DNA from: Cladochytrium replicatum
Taxonomy: Eukaryota > Chytridiomycota > Chytridiomycetes > Cladochytriales > Cladochytriaceae
DNA length: 34,457 nt
Assembly (NCBI GenBank): GCA_025526935.1
Contig: JAHLKD010000163.1
Location: 1-34,457, forward strand
Direction of reading: 5' to 3'
Shown one piece after another: positions 1 through 10,570 of this stretch; the first letter of the stretch is position 1; every line of letters begins with the position of its first letter. A model generated the notes under the pieces. That model saw only the letters and a program-made list of their open reading frames with translations, made no database searches and was not told the origin of the DNA. Position numbers and translations under genes: made by a program.

Positions 1-18
1 TGCTTTCTCCAAGAACCA

Positions 19-1197
19 ATGGCTCTTCCTGATAATCCGAATTACGAGGCGGAAGGAAATCGCCCACAGCGTCCGATAGTCATCGCCGGAGCTGCTGGCG
101 GAGCTGCTAACGAAGCACGAGCACAATGGGAAGCAGAACTACGTGAACATTTGGCGATCGTCACACACAACAGTCACTTACGTACGCAATATCGTGCTGA
201 GATGCAAGATTACCGTGCACAACAAGCGGACAATAACGTCGCAGTTGGAATTCTATGCGAATGTTTCCCAAAACGCGACATGAATCGAGTCAGAGCTTAT
301 GCGTCAGCAAAGGCAAGTCGATGGACTTCGCCGAATTTTCAGTGCTGGCGGACAAGCTCCGATCGAATCGTCTATGTGGGAGAGCAACGGCTGGTAGATC
401 TGAAATGTACGAACGGTCAGTCGGCAGAAAGCGTTCAGCAGTTTGTGACCGACCTCACTGAGTTATTCGAACTCAAACTGAACTCTTTACCGGACGAACT
501 CGTAATCAAGGATCTACTAAAACCGGTTAGTCCGCAAAAATCACGATGCAGACAATTGAAACTACGGACCCTCGTACCTTTTTCTCGGAAAAATGATCAC
601 TTCTGCGTATGCCGAATGGGAACCGGCGTTAATACAAGATCCAATTGATGCTGCAAATCCGAATGCTCCGCGACCATTCCACCAAAAGCCAACGCATTAC
701 TTCGAAACAGTGTCAAATATCTTGACCGACCTCAACCAATTGGTCCAACTCAACGTCACCATGGATGCCGGTGGGCCGAATGGGACAAAGAAGGCCATGA
801 AGGCAAAGGCGAAGAAAGCAAAGGCGAAAGCGAAAGCCAAGGTTGCGAAGTCGGAGGATATTTGTACCTTGCATCCGAACTCATCTCACACCAATGCTCA
901 ATGCCGTAAGCAGGGTGCCTCGGGTGGCTCAGGCAGTAGCGGTGGGAGTAGCAGTTCCACTCGGACCAGGCAGTCGCAGGACTCCAGGTCGTCCACATCT
1001 TCTTCTGCAAAGAAGACAGATCTCACATGCAATTTCTGTGGCAAACGAGGACACAAGCAGTCGGCGTGTAAACGCTATCTCACTGCAAAGAGTCTTTGTT
1101 TAGACACGGATTTTCGTGCATTCATTGCCAGCCGTGGCGATGCAGGTGATGATTCGTCGGAGGACGAATCTACCGCCAAACCGGTGTTGACCAAGAA
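19..1197 (+). pseudogene. E1 gag (frameshifted) with CCHC zinc knuckle
   Basis: The ATG at 19 opens an alanine/glutamine-rich Gag N-terminus. Gag-like sequence (VQQFVTDLTELFELKLNSL, then DELVIKDLLKP) continues in frame 1 to about 537. At the A5 run near 536-541 the sensible reading moves to frame 2 (TFFSEKMITSAYAEWEPALI onward), as expected of a 1-nt indel. A lysine/alanine-rich basic stretch lies at about 780-845. A canonical CCHC knuckle follows at about 1030-1072, C-x2-C-x4-H-x4-C (CNFCGKRGHKQSAC), for RNA binding in the particle. Near 1190-1200 the frame moves again, to that of the protease. Two independent shifts at non-slippery positions mean decay rather than programmed frameshifting. 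Confidence 0.85.
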
Positions 1198-2787
1198 GGT
1201 AATCTTGACCTTACCCAACCTACTTCTGTTGATAAAGATGCTGACACATACATCGGAAATATGTTTTCGATAGTGAACGCACACTCGGCACAGAAGGTTG
1301 TCCGTGTACATGTTCAAGCAAAGGATCGTGTGGGTTTGCTTGATACAGGCGCAACTGTTTGGATGACACCTAATCGTCATGCCTTTAGTTCGCTGACGTA
1401 TACGAATGACGAGGACGTGGTGGAACTAGCGGATAGTCATACAATTCCAGTTTGTGGTTTTGGAGATGTATCTGTAGTTTTACCCAATGGGCGAATTAAG
1501 ATAATACACAACGCACTTTATGTTCCTGATCTCGAAGACACACTTGCATCAGTGTGTAGTATCATTGGAGACTCCGGGGACATTGTGAGTTTCACCAAAG
1601 ACAAGGTTATCCTCACGCATGGTGATACGGATGAACACGTTATTATTGGGCGACGGGAAAGAGATTTGTACTATCTCTATGCTGATGTTAGTACCGTCGG
1701 AACTCACCAACCGCGGCATGTGATTGCTCAACGAGCTAAAGCAGTAGCGGTATCCGCAGAAGGTCTCGATCAGTCGATGGACTTTACGTCCGGTGTACGA
1801 TCTTCTCACGCGATGGGTCTCGATGTAATGTCAGACAACAACATTCGTCAAACGAACGATGATGAATGTCAACGAGCATCTCAAGATACAGTTGGAGTGA
1901 GCACCAACTTATCGCCAGTGACAGTACACGAACTTGCAAAGTTACACCAGCAGTTTGGTCACATCCACTTACGGACAATCTTTCGAACGGCAGAGAAGCT
2001 CAACATCAAAATGCCCAAGGTTGAACCGGATGCATTCAATCTTGTCAACAAATCAATTATGCAGAATTGTTTGGTCTGTAGTCGCACGAAGCTGAAGCAG
2101 AAGCCGATTTATTCTACAATAAGTCGAGCTCCGAGGAAACTTTTCCGTCTGTTTTCCGACGTCGTACGTTTAATCTACGACGGACAGAAGAAGAGATATT
2201 GGCAGATCATTGTCGACGAACAACCTCGTTTCATCACAATCTACTTCCTGAATCGAAAGAGTGATGCGGTGGATAGTATGATTCGACATATCGCTGATGT
2301 GGAAAATCGCAATCACCCATTACACGTTGCTGAACTACGTTCCGATTCAGGAGAATTGATTACTAAACGGTTGATCCAATGGTGCAATACCAAGATTCCT
2401 CGCATCCGCGTCCACCCAGCTCCTCCGTCAGTAAAGGAACTCGATGGTCTATCAGAGCGGAATATACAATCGATCAAGTATATGTCGGACGCGATGCTGC
2501 TACAAGCTGGACTACCACGAACACTTCAATTCGTGCAACTCTCCATCCTATACGCTGCGGTCGTCAAGAACGCTACTTTCCATTCAGCTGTGAATGCGAT
2601 TCCGTACTGTGCTTACCTTGACAAGCGGATAGATTTGGCAACTATCCACGCCTTTGGAACACTCGTTAGTTTGTGGATCTCACACGAACAAAGGTTGGCG
2701 CGCAGAATCCGAGACAAGTCTGAACTAGGTCTGTTTCTCGGATACAAGGGTGAAGACCTGAAGATCGTCATAGCACCAATTTTCGGA
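1198..2787 (+). pseudogene. E1 pol part 1: aspartic protease and integrase
   Basis: The frame-1 reading is open to the stop at 2797-2799. The retropepsin active site is LLDTGATVWMTPNRHAF (about 1339-1389; catalytic D-T-G). A GAG-pre-integrase zinc motif has His in LHQQFGHIHLR and Cys in NCLVCSRTK (about 1936-2090). The integrase core shows candidate DDE residues: Asp in FSDVV, Asp in RSDSGEL, and Glu in LSERNIQ. GLFLGYKGE marks the usual end of the copia integrase region. Sense then continues in frame 0 (GEYFHVTFHEGVFVGYNP) from about 2787. The ACACA around 2784-2789 suggests a CA dinucleotide insertion broke the frame. The protein would process Gag-Pol and integrate cDNA if intact. Confidence 0.85.
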
Positions 2788-5057
2788 CAAACACAATAGG
2801 CGAATACTTCCATGTTACGTTCCACGAGGGAGTTTTTGTTGGTTATAATCCTACCCGACAGTTACTCGACGATCTTACGGTACAATATCCACTGAAGGCC
2901 GGGACATATTTCGATGTTGATCAAATACCAACCGGGGATCAGGGGGTGCAAGAGACGACTGTTGAGTTTGTCTCAGACAATTTCCCGATTTCTACCGTTG
3001 CAGACGAAGAAATCGATGAGGATATAAACGACGACCCCATATATTACCGCTTAGAAGAAGCCGGTGACATGCATGTTGTTGAACATTTACATGGACTAGA
3101 CGATGATGACCCAGACGATGCTGATTATGATCCAAATGCTGATTTATCGACTCCACAATCCATTACTGAAGAATCTCCGAATTTGTCTTCCGTATCTCCT
3201 GTAGAGGAATATGATGCACAACTCGAAAGTGATCTTCAATTCATTGGAGAAGATGTCGACGAAGCATATGCAGCAAGAAAACGAAAACGTCAAGCAAGTG
3301 CAAATTTGTCGAACGCCAAAAGGAAACAAAATTCCTTGTTTACCCGGTCCGTTCCTAATATCGATTGGACCCTGAAGGCCGATTCCTCATATCCAACACA
3401 ACCAATTGCGAATGGAAATATACGGACTGCACCAAAGACTCTTCGTGAGGCTTTATCACGATCCGATGAGGCTCCATTCTGGTTAGCGGCGATGAAGGAG
3501 GAAGTTACACAACTAGTCGGCAACAATACTTGGGCCGAAACGTTTTTACCTGATGGACGGAATTTATTATCGGGCAAATGGGTTTTCACATATAAGCTTG
3601 ACGAACATGGCAATATTACTCGATTCAAAGCACGTTGGGTCGTACGAGGATTTTCACAGATTGAAGGATTGGATTTCGATGAAACCTATTCTCCAGTTAC
3701 GAAAACGTCCACGATCCGTTTTCTGATTGCATTAGCAGCATTAGTCGGCATGATCATATTCCAGTTTGATATCAAGGGTGCATATCTCAATGCGATACTG
3801 GAAGAAGAGAACTACGTCGAACTCCCTCATGGTTTCGGACGAGTAGATTTCCAGAATCGACCCATCGTCTGCAGACTTATCAAAAGTCTGTACGGTCTAC
3901 ACCAGGCAGCTCGAGAATGGTACAAAACTCTTTGGAAACAATATCTCAGTGTTGGTTTCGTGCGGAATATTGCAGACATCTGTCATTTCTGGCGATACAA
4001 TCCAACAAATAATACCCGCGAACACACTACCGTTCATGTCGATGATATACTACATTTTTCCACAGATCCAAACGCATATCATCGGTTTCAGACCGATTTG
4101 GAAACTTCGTTCACAGTAGGCAGTACTTCGAAGGCGAAATGGATTCTGAAAATGGAGTTATTGCAGACAACGGAAGGATATTTCCTTAGCAATGCATTGT
4201 ACGTAAAGAAGATTCTCGAAGAAGCGAATTTATGGGGTACCAACATCAAACCGACCAAAACACCGATGTCAAAATCATATATCTTTGATGAGACCACACC
4301 AACACTGTCCGATGCCGAGGCAACACAATTTCGATCAATGTTAATGAAGATATCGTACGTGGCGACTAAGACACGACCGGATATTTCATACGCAGTCAAT
4401 ATTTTGGCACAACATCAGATTGATCCTCGACAGTCAGAATCAAAGGCTCTCTATCGATTACAACGATATTTACTCGGTACTTGGGATTACGGTTTACACT
4501 ATACACGGACTGGTATCACGTCTCCGATGCTAAGACCCGACGGTCTCTACATGTTTGATTCGGCTAACAACCCACAAGGTTATGCCGATGCAGACTGGGC
4601 GGGCGATGCAGATAGATACTCACGAACCGGTTACGTGGTAATGTTCGCTAATGCGGCAATCAGTTGGCAGTCGATTCGACAACAGACTATTGCAGCCTCG
4701 TCGTCGGAAGCCGAACTGTATGCGCTGAACGAACTATCGCGTGAGATGAAGTGGATGAAAAATCTTATGACGGGTATTGGAATTACGTCGTTCAATCCGC
4801 TCCGTTTATGGCAAGACAATCAATCCACCGAGTCTATCGCAAACAATCTGTTCAACAACAAACGGACCAAACACATGGACGTTCGCGAGAGATTTGTGAA
4901 TCTCCAAGTTGAACAGAAACATCAGGAGTTACACCATATGGATACTTCTGATATGATCGCGGACATCTTAACTAAACCTCTTGGAAGTAAATTATACCTT
5001 AAACACAGGGGCTCGTTGGGGCTAGTCAGTCAGTCTTCACTTAATATACTATCTTGA
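2788..5057 (+). pseudogene. E1 pol part 2: reverse transcriptase and RNase H
   Basis: Frame 0 is open without interruption to the TGA at 5055-5057. The copia RT domain (RVT_2 family) is recognisable by KWVFTYKLDEHG, FKARWVVRGFSQIEGLDF, QFDIKGAYLNA (first catalytic Asp), SLYGLHQAAREWY and the catalytic box TVHVDDILHF. The box reads HVDD where most copia elements have YVDD. The RNase H domain shows GYADADWAGD, SWQSIRQQTIAASSSEAELYA and LWQDNQS, the family's D-E-D pattern, and the conserved end HMDVRERFVNLQ...IADILTKPL. The upstream third is acidic and low in complexity, a linker. The region itself looks intact; it is pseudogenic only because the upstream frame is broken. Confidence 0.9.
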
Positions 5058-5170
5058 ACGACCGGCTGGCGATGTCCATACAACTCACCTTTATTTCAAT
5101 AGAATATCAACTTCAGCATTTACAGAAAGTTATGATCGGTTGAGTGATACTCTCGGTTGTACCTATCTAA

Positions 5171-5184
5171 TGACTGAGGGGGTG
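5171..5184 (+). other. polypurine tract of E1
   Basis: TGACTGAGGGGGTG lies directly before the TGTTAAG start of the LTR. This is the position and composition of the plus-strand primer (PPT) of an LTR retroelement. A closely similar GACTGTGGGGGTG precedes the E2 LTR at about 8050-8062, and GCAGGGGTG precedes that of E3. Confidence 0.7.
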
Positions 5185-5783
5185 TGTTAAGTATTTCGAT
5201 TGATGGACTTGGCCAATCCAGTCATTGATAGTACAAAAACACAAACGCCCGATATACAGAAATGTCACTCTTCACTGAGCAACATTTCTAACTATTGAAC
5301 TAAAGCATATAGATGATGATCTATTACGAGTTTGGATACCTCCGGTTATTTCTTCATGGGTTATATTTATTGCAGCCATAGGTATAGTAAACTGTCATTA
5401 CTTTTCTATCATCCACTTGTAGAAGTGAAGCCCGGATCAGATCACAGCAAAGGTTTACATATGATTAACGCGTTCGTGGGAATCATGTGTGAGAACAATC
5501 CTGTTGAGGAGAGCTAGATCTCACGCACAGCTTAGCATGATTATGCTTCGCTACGCCTGTGAGAAGAAGAGTCAAACCTTATCGCTTCAATCCAGATCTT
5601 CCGGAAGGAAAAGCCAAAACGACAGTACACTTATTTAAGGAGCCTGTGGCGATACACACAAGGAGCATTCTCTTGCGCTAGTACTTGTGACTCGCAATCT
5701 TCTTTATTCATCTCTTAGAAACATTAACCCGTGAATTAGCAACACACACAACCTGAGGATCCAGACCACAGCTTTGTTCAACA
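5185..5783 (+). repeat. E1 3' LTR
   Basis: The 599-bp LTR starts TGTTAAG and ends GTTCAACA, the TG...CA termini of LTRs. The same sequence recurs inverted at 8204-8801, which independently defines both ends. It contains an ORF of about 61 codons (5332-5517) that stays open in the inverted copy too. The end was set at 5783 rather than 5836 because the inverted copy lacks the following 53 bases in the same position. Confidence 0.8.
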
Positions 5784-5836
5784 TTTGTACTATCAATGAC
5801 TGGATTGGCCAAGTCCATCAATCGAAATACTTAACA
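5784..5836 (-). repeat. inverted fragment of the LTR's first 53 bp
   Basis: The 53 bases right after the LTR are the reverse complement of the LTR's own first 53 bases (5185-5237), nearly perfect. The same terminal sequence in the same orientation ends the inverted LTR at 8801. This is therefore the stub of a second, reverse-oriented LTR fused tail-to-tail with the E1 LTR, a rearrangement product. Confidence 0.75.
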
Positions 5837-8068
5837 GACAATATTACAGACTCAGATTCTGATGATAGCGCTAACACCTCATCTGATGAAGAGTTGGATC
5901 CCAACCAACGATTTTATCATCGAATGGATATCTCACAAATGCATGTTACTCCTATGTCCCAACATGATTCAAATGTTGATGACGAGCACGATACCACCAA
6001 CGACTATAACCATTCGTTAAACATGAACGATGACACTTATGTACCACTTTCTGTACAACACGTACAAAAACAAAATGAAGATGATTCCCAAAGTGATTTG
6101 GAAGATTTACAATGGATTGGTGAAGATGATGACAACGATTATGGATTTGTTGCACACAAAGCCAAACGTCGCAAACTTAAAGGCAAACAACCTATGGTTA
6201 CTCCAACAAACAGATTTCATCCCCAGCGCAGACATCCCTTGTTGAGACGTAATATCCCCAATGTCAATGTAAATGAGAAAGCAAAATCGAGTACACCTGA
6301 CGTTCCTATACCTCAAGGACACTTGAGAAGTATTCCCAAAACAGTCCAGGAAGCTATGTCGCGACCTGATGAATGGCTATACTGGCTTGCAGCCATGTGT
6401 GAAGAAAATCAACAACTTATCAATTTGGGACAATGGAACAAACGCATCTTGCCAAAGGGGAACAACCTTCTCACTGGCAAATGGGTTTATTCATACAAAC
6501 TTGATGAAGATGGCAACATCATCCGATTCAAGGCACGATGGGTAGTTAGAGGGTTCTCCCAGATACAGGGAATGGATTTCGACAAAACCTATTCTCCTGT
6601 GGCGAAAACCACTACAATTCGATTACTAGTTGCTCTTGCTGCAATTGTCAAATTACACCTCTATCAATTTGACATTACAGGAGCATATCTTAATGCATCA
6701 CTTGAGGAAGATGTTTATGTTGAAATGCCTCATGGATTTACAGAGACTGACGAATCTGGCAATCCATTAGTTTGTAATCTTGTCAAAAGCTTATATGGTT
6801 TACATCAAGCTGCTAGAGAATGGTACAAATGCCTCTGGGCAAAATATGAAGACATGGGATACATCTGTGATCTTTCAGATGCTTGTCATTTCTGGCAAAT
6901 GAAATCATCTACTCACAGTTCCACAGTGAAAATACGTGAACACACTACTGTTCATGTAGATGATATTCCTCATTTCTCTCCAGACCCAAATGGCTACCAA
7001 GACTTCATGGATGGCTTGAATACCTCATTCAAGGTTGGAAGTCACTCTACAGCCAAATGGATTCTGAAAATGCAATTGATCAAAACTACCCACGGTTATT
7101 TCATAACCAATGCTCAATATGCAAAGGAAATATTGCAGAGATTGAAATTATGGGAATCCAATTTAAGACCAGCCAAAAAACCTATTTCTTCTCACTACAA
7201 ACATGACACAAGCTTGCCTATTTCATCCAAAAATGATGCAACTATTTTTCGCTCTGAACTCATGAAAATCTCGTACCTAGCTACAAAGACCAGACCTGAT
7301 TTATCTTATGCTGTCAATGTCTTGGCACAGCATCAGGTTGAACCACGATGCGAGCAAAAGGCACTGGCTCGCCTTCATCGTTACTTATTGGGAACATGGG
7401 ACTATGGTTTGCATTACACATGCAACAACATACCCACTCCCAACATACACTCTGATGGTGTATATGAGTTTGCATCAAATGAAAACATCCCTATGGGATA
7501 TGCTGATGCAGACTGGGCAAATGATCCTGCTCGCTATTCCAGGACAGGATATGTTGTAATGTTTGCCAATGCAGCTGTTTGCTGGCAGTCTACAAAGCAA
7601 CAGGTTATAACTTGCTCTTCCACTGAAGCAGAGTTATATGCATTGAATGAATTATCACGTGAGATGAAGTGGATGAAAAACGTCATGGCAACCATTGGTA
7701 TTTCATCCAAAAGTAAGCCCATGATCCTCTGGCAAGATAATATCTCTACACAGTCTATTGCCAATGACCTGCTTAATGGTCACAGGACTAAACACATGGA
7801 TGTTCGCGAAATGTTTGTGAATCTTCAAATTGAGCAGAAGCAGCAGGAACTCAGAGATATTGATACTGAGAACCAAATTGCTGATATTTTCACAAAACCC
7901 TTGACATTCAAATTATTTTCAAAATTCACACGCGCACTTGGTCTTACACATCAATCTGATTTGACCCTTGTTGATAATACATACATTACCAACAAACAGA
8001 CGTGCGACTCAACGCTCATACCAATATCCTCATTGTCTACCGCAGCTTTGACTGTGGGGGTGTGTTGA
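5837..8068 (+). pseudogene. E2 copia element: reverse transcriptase/RNase H half only
   Basis: A single open frame enters from the LTR stub (open from 5774; first in-frame ATG at 5924) and runs to 8068. An acidic linker (about 5840-6170) is followed by a complete copia RT: KWVYSYKLDEDG, FKARWVVRGFSQIQGMDFDK, QFDITGAYLNA, SLYGLHQAAREWYK, TVHVDDIPHF. RNase H follows: GYADADWANDP, CSSTEAELYALNELSREMKW, LWQDNIS, HMDVREMFVNLQ, IADIFTKPL. Gag, protease and integrase are absent, so this is a 5'-truncated copy. It aligns collinearly with E1 pol but is more AT-rich. The stop codon TGA lies inside the start of its own LTR (TGTTGA). The long intact frame suggests fairly recent truncation. Confidence 0.85.
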
Positions 8069-8203
8069 TGCATGCACGTATATGGAACTAGCTACTCCAG
8101 TCTTCATCCACTACCCCTGGAATGTTAAAGGAATGTATGCTATAATACTTCCCTGACACTGTCCCTACAGTCTTCTACCCAGTCTGAAAGTATTAATAAG
8201 CTA
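8063..8203 (+). repeat. E2 3' LTR fragment
   Basis: It begins TGTTGATGCATGCAC right after a G-rich purine tract. The first ~45 bases match 10507 onward behind E3, which defines a second LTR family distinct from that of E1. It is cut off at 8203 by the inverted E1-type LTR. Confidence 0.65.
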
Positions 8204-8801
8204 TGTCAAACAAAGCTGTGGTCTGGATCCTCAGGTAATGTGTGTTGATAATAGGTTAATGATAATAAGAGATGAATAAAGAAGATTGCGAGTCACAAGT
8301 GCTAACGCAAGAGAATGCTCCTTGTGTGTATCGCCACAGGCTCCTCAAATAAGTGTACTGGCATTTTGGCTTTTCCTTCCAGAAGCACAGGATTGCAGCG
8401 ATAAGGTTTGACTTTTCTTCTCACATGCGTAGCGAAGCATAATCATGCTTAACTATGCATGAGATCTAGCTCTCCTCAACAGGATTGTTGTTGCACATGT
8501 TTCCCACGAACGTTGGAATCATATGTAAACCTTTGCTCTGATCTGATCCGGGCTTCACTTGTACAAGTGGATAATAGAAAAGTAATGACAGTTTACTATA
8601 CCTATGGCTAAAATAAAACCCATGAAGAAATAACCGAAGGTGTCCAAACTCGTAATAGATCATCATCTATATGCTGTAGTTCAATAGTTAGAAATGTTGC
8701 TCAGTGAAGGGAACTAACCCCACATTTCTGTATATCAGGCGTTTGTGTTTTGTACTATCAATGACTGGATTGGCCAAGTCCATCAATCAAAATACTTAAC
8801 A
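8204..8801 (-). repeat. E1-family LTR, inverted copy
   Basis: Read on the minus strand, this 598-bp segment matches 5185-5783 along its length with scattered substitutions and small indels. Its ends are again TG...CA. The bases flanking it (AGCTA on the left, CATGT on the right) are not a target-site duplication, so it is not a simple solo LTR; rearrangement is more likely. Its minus-strand ORF (8666-8466) corresponds to the ORF in the plus copy. Confidence 0.8.
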
Positions 8802-8860
8802 CATGTAAATATCAGTGTTCTAACTCAAGTTCAATCAATCCTCTCCTGGGCAGCACAAAC

Positions 8861-9003
8861 CCGCCGGGTCAGGGTCGGTCAACAACTTTGGGTCCGGGTA
8901 TTCCCTTTTGTACCCATCAATGACCCGGTGGGTGCCTGGACAAACATGATCCGACATAAAGGTTTTAATGTGGGTCGCCACTGAAACCCAGACCTGACCC
9001 GGA
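8861..9003. mobile_element. possible short inverted-repeat element (MITE-like)
   Basis: GGGTC/GACCC-rich ends (CGGGTCAGGGTCGGT on the left, ACCCAGACCTGACCCG on the right) form imperfect terminal inverted repeats around about 140 bp. The base composition differs sharply from the AT-rich copia sequence on both sides. GGGTC-rich termini recall some hAT-type MITEs. I see no clear target-site duplication, so this is tentative. Confidence 0.3.
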
Positions 9004-9043
9004 CCTGCCGAACCTTACTGCAGAGTGTAAACAGCTCAAACAT

Positions 9044-9837
9044 TTGATTGAGCAACACATTTCCTCACATAAAGGAAATGCCAACAGTAAGACTGCAAGT
9101 ACTCGTGCCACATCAAAATTTAAGGATGCGGAGAACAAAAAATTCTCTTACGATTTCTGTGTTAAATCTGGCCAGACTCAGAATTACTGCAGGAAGCGCA
9201 AACTTGCCAAAAGTTTCAATAATGAGGAATGGAAACAGATAAAAGCATCTCGTGCGTCCTCCCCTACATCCCAGAAAATGGTTATCGATTCTCAGGAATC
9301 AGAACCTTCCAGCAAGGTACAATCAATCAAATCTTTCTCTTCAATCGTCAAAGCAAACAATATTGTGGATTCTACACAGCCCTCTACTATCACAGCATTG
9401 AAGAGTACCAGCTGCAATCTATACGTAAATGCCAAACCTCTCGGTTTGATTGACTCTGGTGCTACTGCTTGGATGACTCCAGACAGACATGCATTCAAGA
9501 ATTTATTTTACGTCAAGGATGGAGGAGATGTTTACTTGTCAGACAATCATCCCAGGGAGATATTGCACTTGTTTTGTCAAATGGTTCAATAAAACACATT
9601 CAAAACGCACTTTTTGTTCCTGAATTAGAGGATACACTTATATCTGTCTATAGCATCATCGGGGATGAAGGTGATATAGTCAGTTTTACCAAAGACAAAG
9701 TCTATTTGTCAAACAAAGGAACTGAACAATGTGTTATCATTGGTGTTAGACGTGGAGGTTTATGTTATCTTCATGGATGTTTGGATACTACTGATCCATT
9801 ACTTAAACGCTCTTCCAAACTAGGTGGAGCTATGTGA
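9044..9837 (+). pseudogene. E3 gag end and protease (broken)
   Basis: Frame 2 (to 9592) carries a degenerate knuckle in which the first Cys of CCHC is Tyr and the His is Gln (YDFCVKSGQTQNYC). The retropepsin site LIDSGATAWMTPDRHAF follows. Near 9540-9560 the sense moves to frame 1, with SNGSIKHIQNALFVPELEDT and GDIVSFTKDKV up to 9837, matching the same region of E1. Gag and protease share one frame here, which argues that the gag-protease shift in E1 is a lesion. No ATG opens the segment. Confidence 0.75.
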
Positions 9838-10057
9838 CCAATCTTCCAATTTGGCACTCTCTGTTGGCACACAGAATGTTTTATCTCATACCACTACAAA
9901 CACACTGCCAAAGAGCAGCCCACAACCAGGTCTGGTGTAACGTTTGTAACAGTGAAGGACAACAATGTTTTCCCAAAAGATTCTTACAAAAACTAGAGAT
10001 TATGGGATGAAGTTTTAGACAGAGCTTAATGCAACATTAAGTCTATACTCCCAAACA

Positions 10058-10402
10058 ATGGCTAATGATGGAGTAAACAACATTTCAGCTGTGCCCATTA
10101 ACGAATTAGCTAGATTACACCAGCAATTTGGTCACATACAGTTGCGGAAAGTCCTGCAAACTTTACATTCTCTGGGAAAGAAACTGCCCAAAGTCAGGAG
10201 TGATGCACTTGAATCACTCCTGACTTTGGGCAAACACATTGATGTTCGCCAAAAGTTTGTGAATCTTCAAAATGAGCAGAAGCAGCAGGAACTCAGAGAT
10301 ATTGATACTGAGAACCAAATTGCTGATATTTTCACAAAACCCTTGACATTCAAAATTATTTTCAAAGTTCATACGTGCACTTGGTCTTACACGTCAATCT
10401 GA
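10058..10402 (+). pseudogene. E3 pre-integrase fused to RNase H tail
   Basis: The open frame reads LARLHQQFGHIQLRKVLQTL (His side of the GAG-pre-integrase motif). It then passes through a foldback and continues as HIDVRQKFVNLQNEQKQ and IADIFTKPLTFK, the C-terminal end of copia RNase H. Everything between, about 2.5 kb in an intact element, is deleted. The join stays in frame by chance. A one-base insertion in an A run near 10351 then shifts the last residues compared with E2. Confidence 0.75.
10185..10232. repeat. perfect foldback beside the E3 deletion junction
   Basis: Two 20-base arms (10185-10204 and 10213-10232) are perfect reverse complements around the 8-base loop GCACTTGA. The left arm belongs to native pre-integrase sequence; the right arm and then RNase H sequence follow. 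The deletion is thus sealed with an inverted copy of its own upstream flank. Confidence 0.9.
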
Positions 10403-10506
10403 ATTGTGCATTGTTGACTAATACATTCATTACCAACAAACAGACGTGCGACTCAACGCTCATAGTAATATTTTCATTGTCTACTGTAGCTTTTAATGCA
10501 GGGGTG

Positions 10507-10570
10507 TGTTGATGCATGCACATATATGAAACCAGCTACTCCAGCCTTCATCTACTACCGACACTGAGGG
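10507..10570 (+). repeat. E3 LTR start
   Basis: TGTTGATGCATGCAC behind a G-rich tract matches the E2 LTR start at 8063 for about 45-50 bases, after which the similarity ends. Only the LTR start is preserved or recognisable. Confidence 0.55.

Larger units (their letters stand above)
1..5783 (+). mobile_element. Ty1/copia LTR retrotransposon E1, 5' end outside window
   Basis: This is a Ty1/copia-type element with domains in the order gag, zinc knuckle, aspartic protease, integrase, reverse transcriptase, RNase H. Integrase ahead of RT is diagnostic of copia/Pseudoviridae rather than gypsy. The coding part is followed by a purine-rich tract and a 599-bp LTR beginning TGTTAAG. The window opens 18 bases before the gag ATG, so the 5' LTR and primer-binding site are not visible. 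The reading frame is broken at least three times (near 537, 1197 and 2787), so this copy cannot make its polyprotein. GC and codon use are richer than in the E2 family next to it, which points to separate families. Confidence 0.93.
8802..10570 (+). mobile_element. E3, internally deleted copia element of the E2 family
   Basis: The order of remnants is Gag knuckle and protease (9044-9837), pre-integrase zinc region (about 10058-10204), then directly the last ~50 residues of RNase H (about 10229-10340), the purine tract, and an LTR start at 10507 shared with E2. All of the integrase core, RT and most of RNase H are missing. The 3' coding end is highly similar to E2 (compare 7861-8062 with 10298-10506), so the two are one family. 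The copy cannot move by itself. Confidence 0.8.

Noticed and set aside
1190-2799. Programmed frameshifting between gag, protease and RT frames of E1
   Set aside because: The shifts are at three separate sites without slippery heptamers, one of them inside pol, and E3 keeps gag and protease in one frame. Decay is the simpler reading.
5185-5836. A 652-bp MITE/DNA transposon with 53-bp perfect terminal inverted repeats
   Set aside because: The inverted copy at 8204-8801 has one such end only, and both segments have LTR-type TG...CA ends directly behind a polypurine tract. An LTR plus an inverted stub explains it better.
8204-8801. Simple solo LTR inserted into the E2 LTR
   Set aside because: The flanking five bases on the two sides do not match, so there is no target-site duplication.
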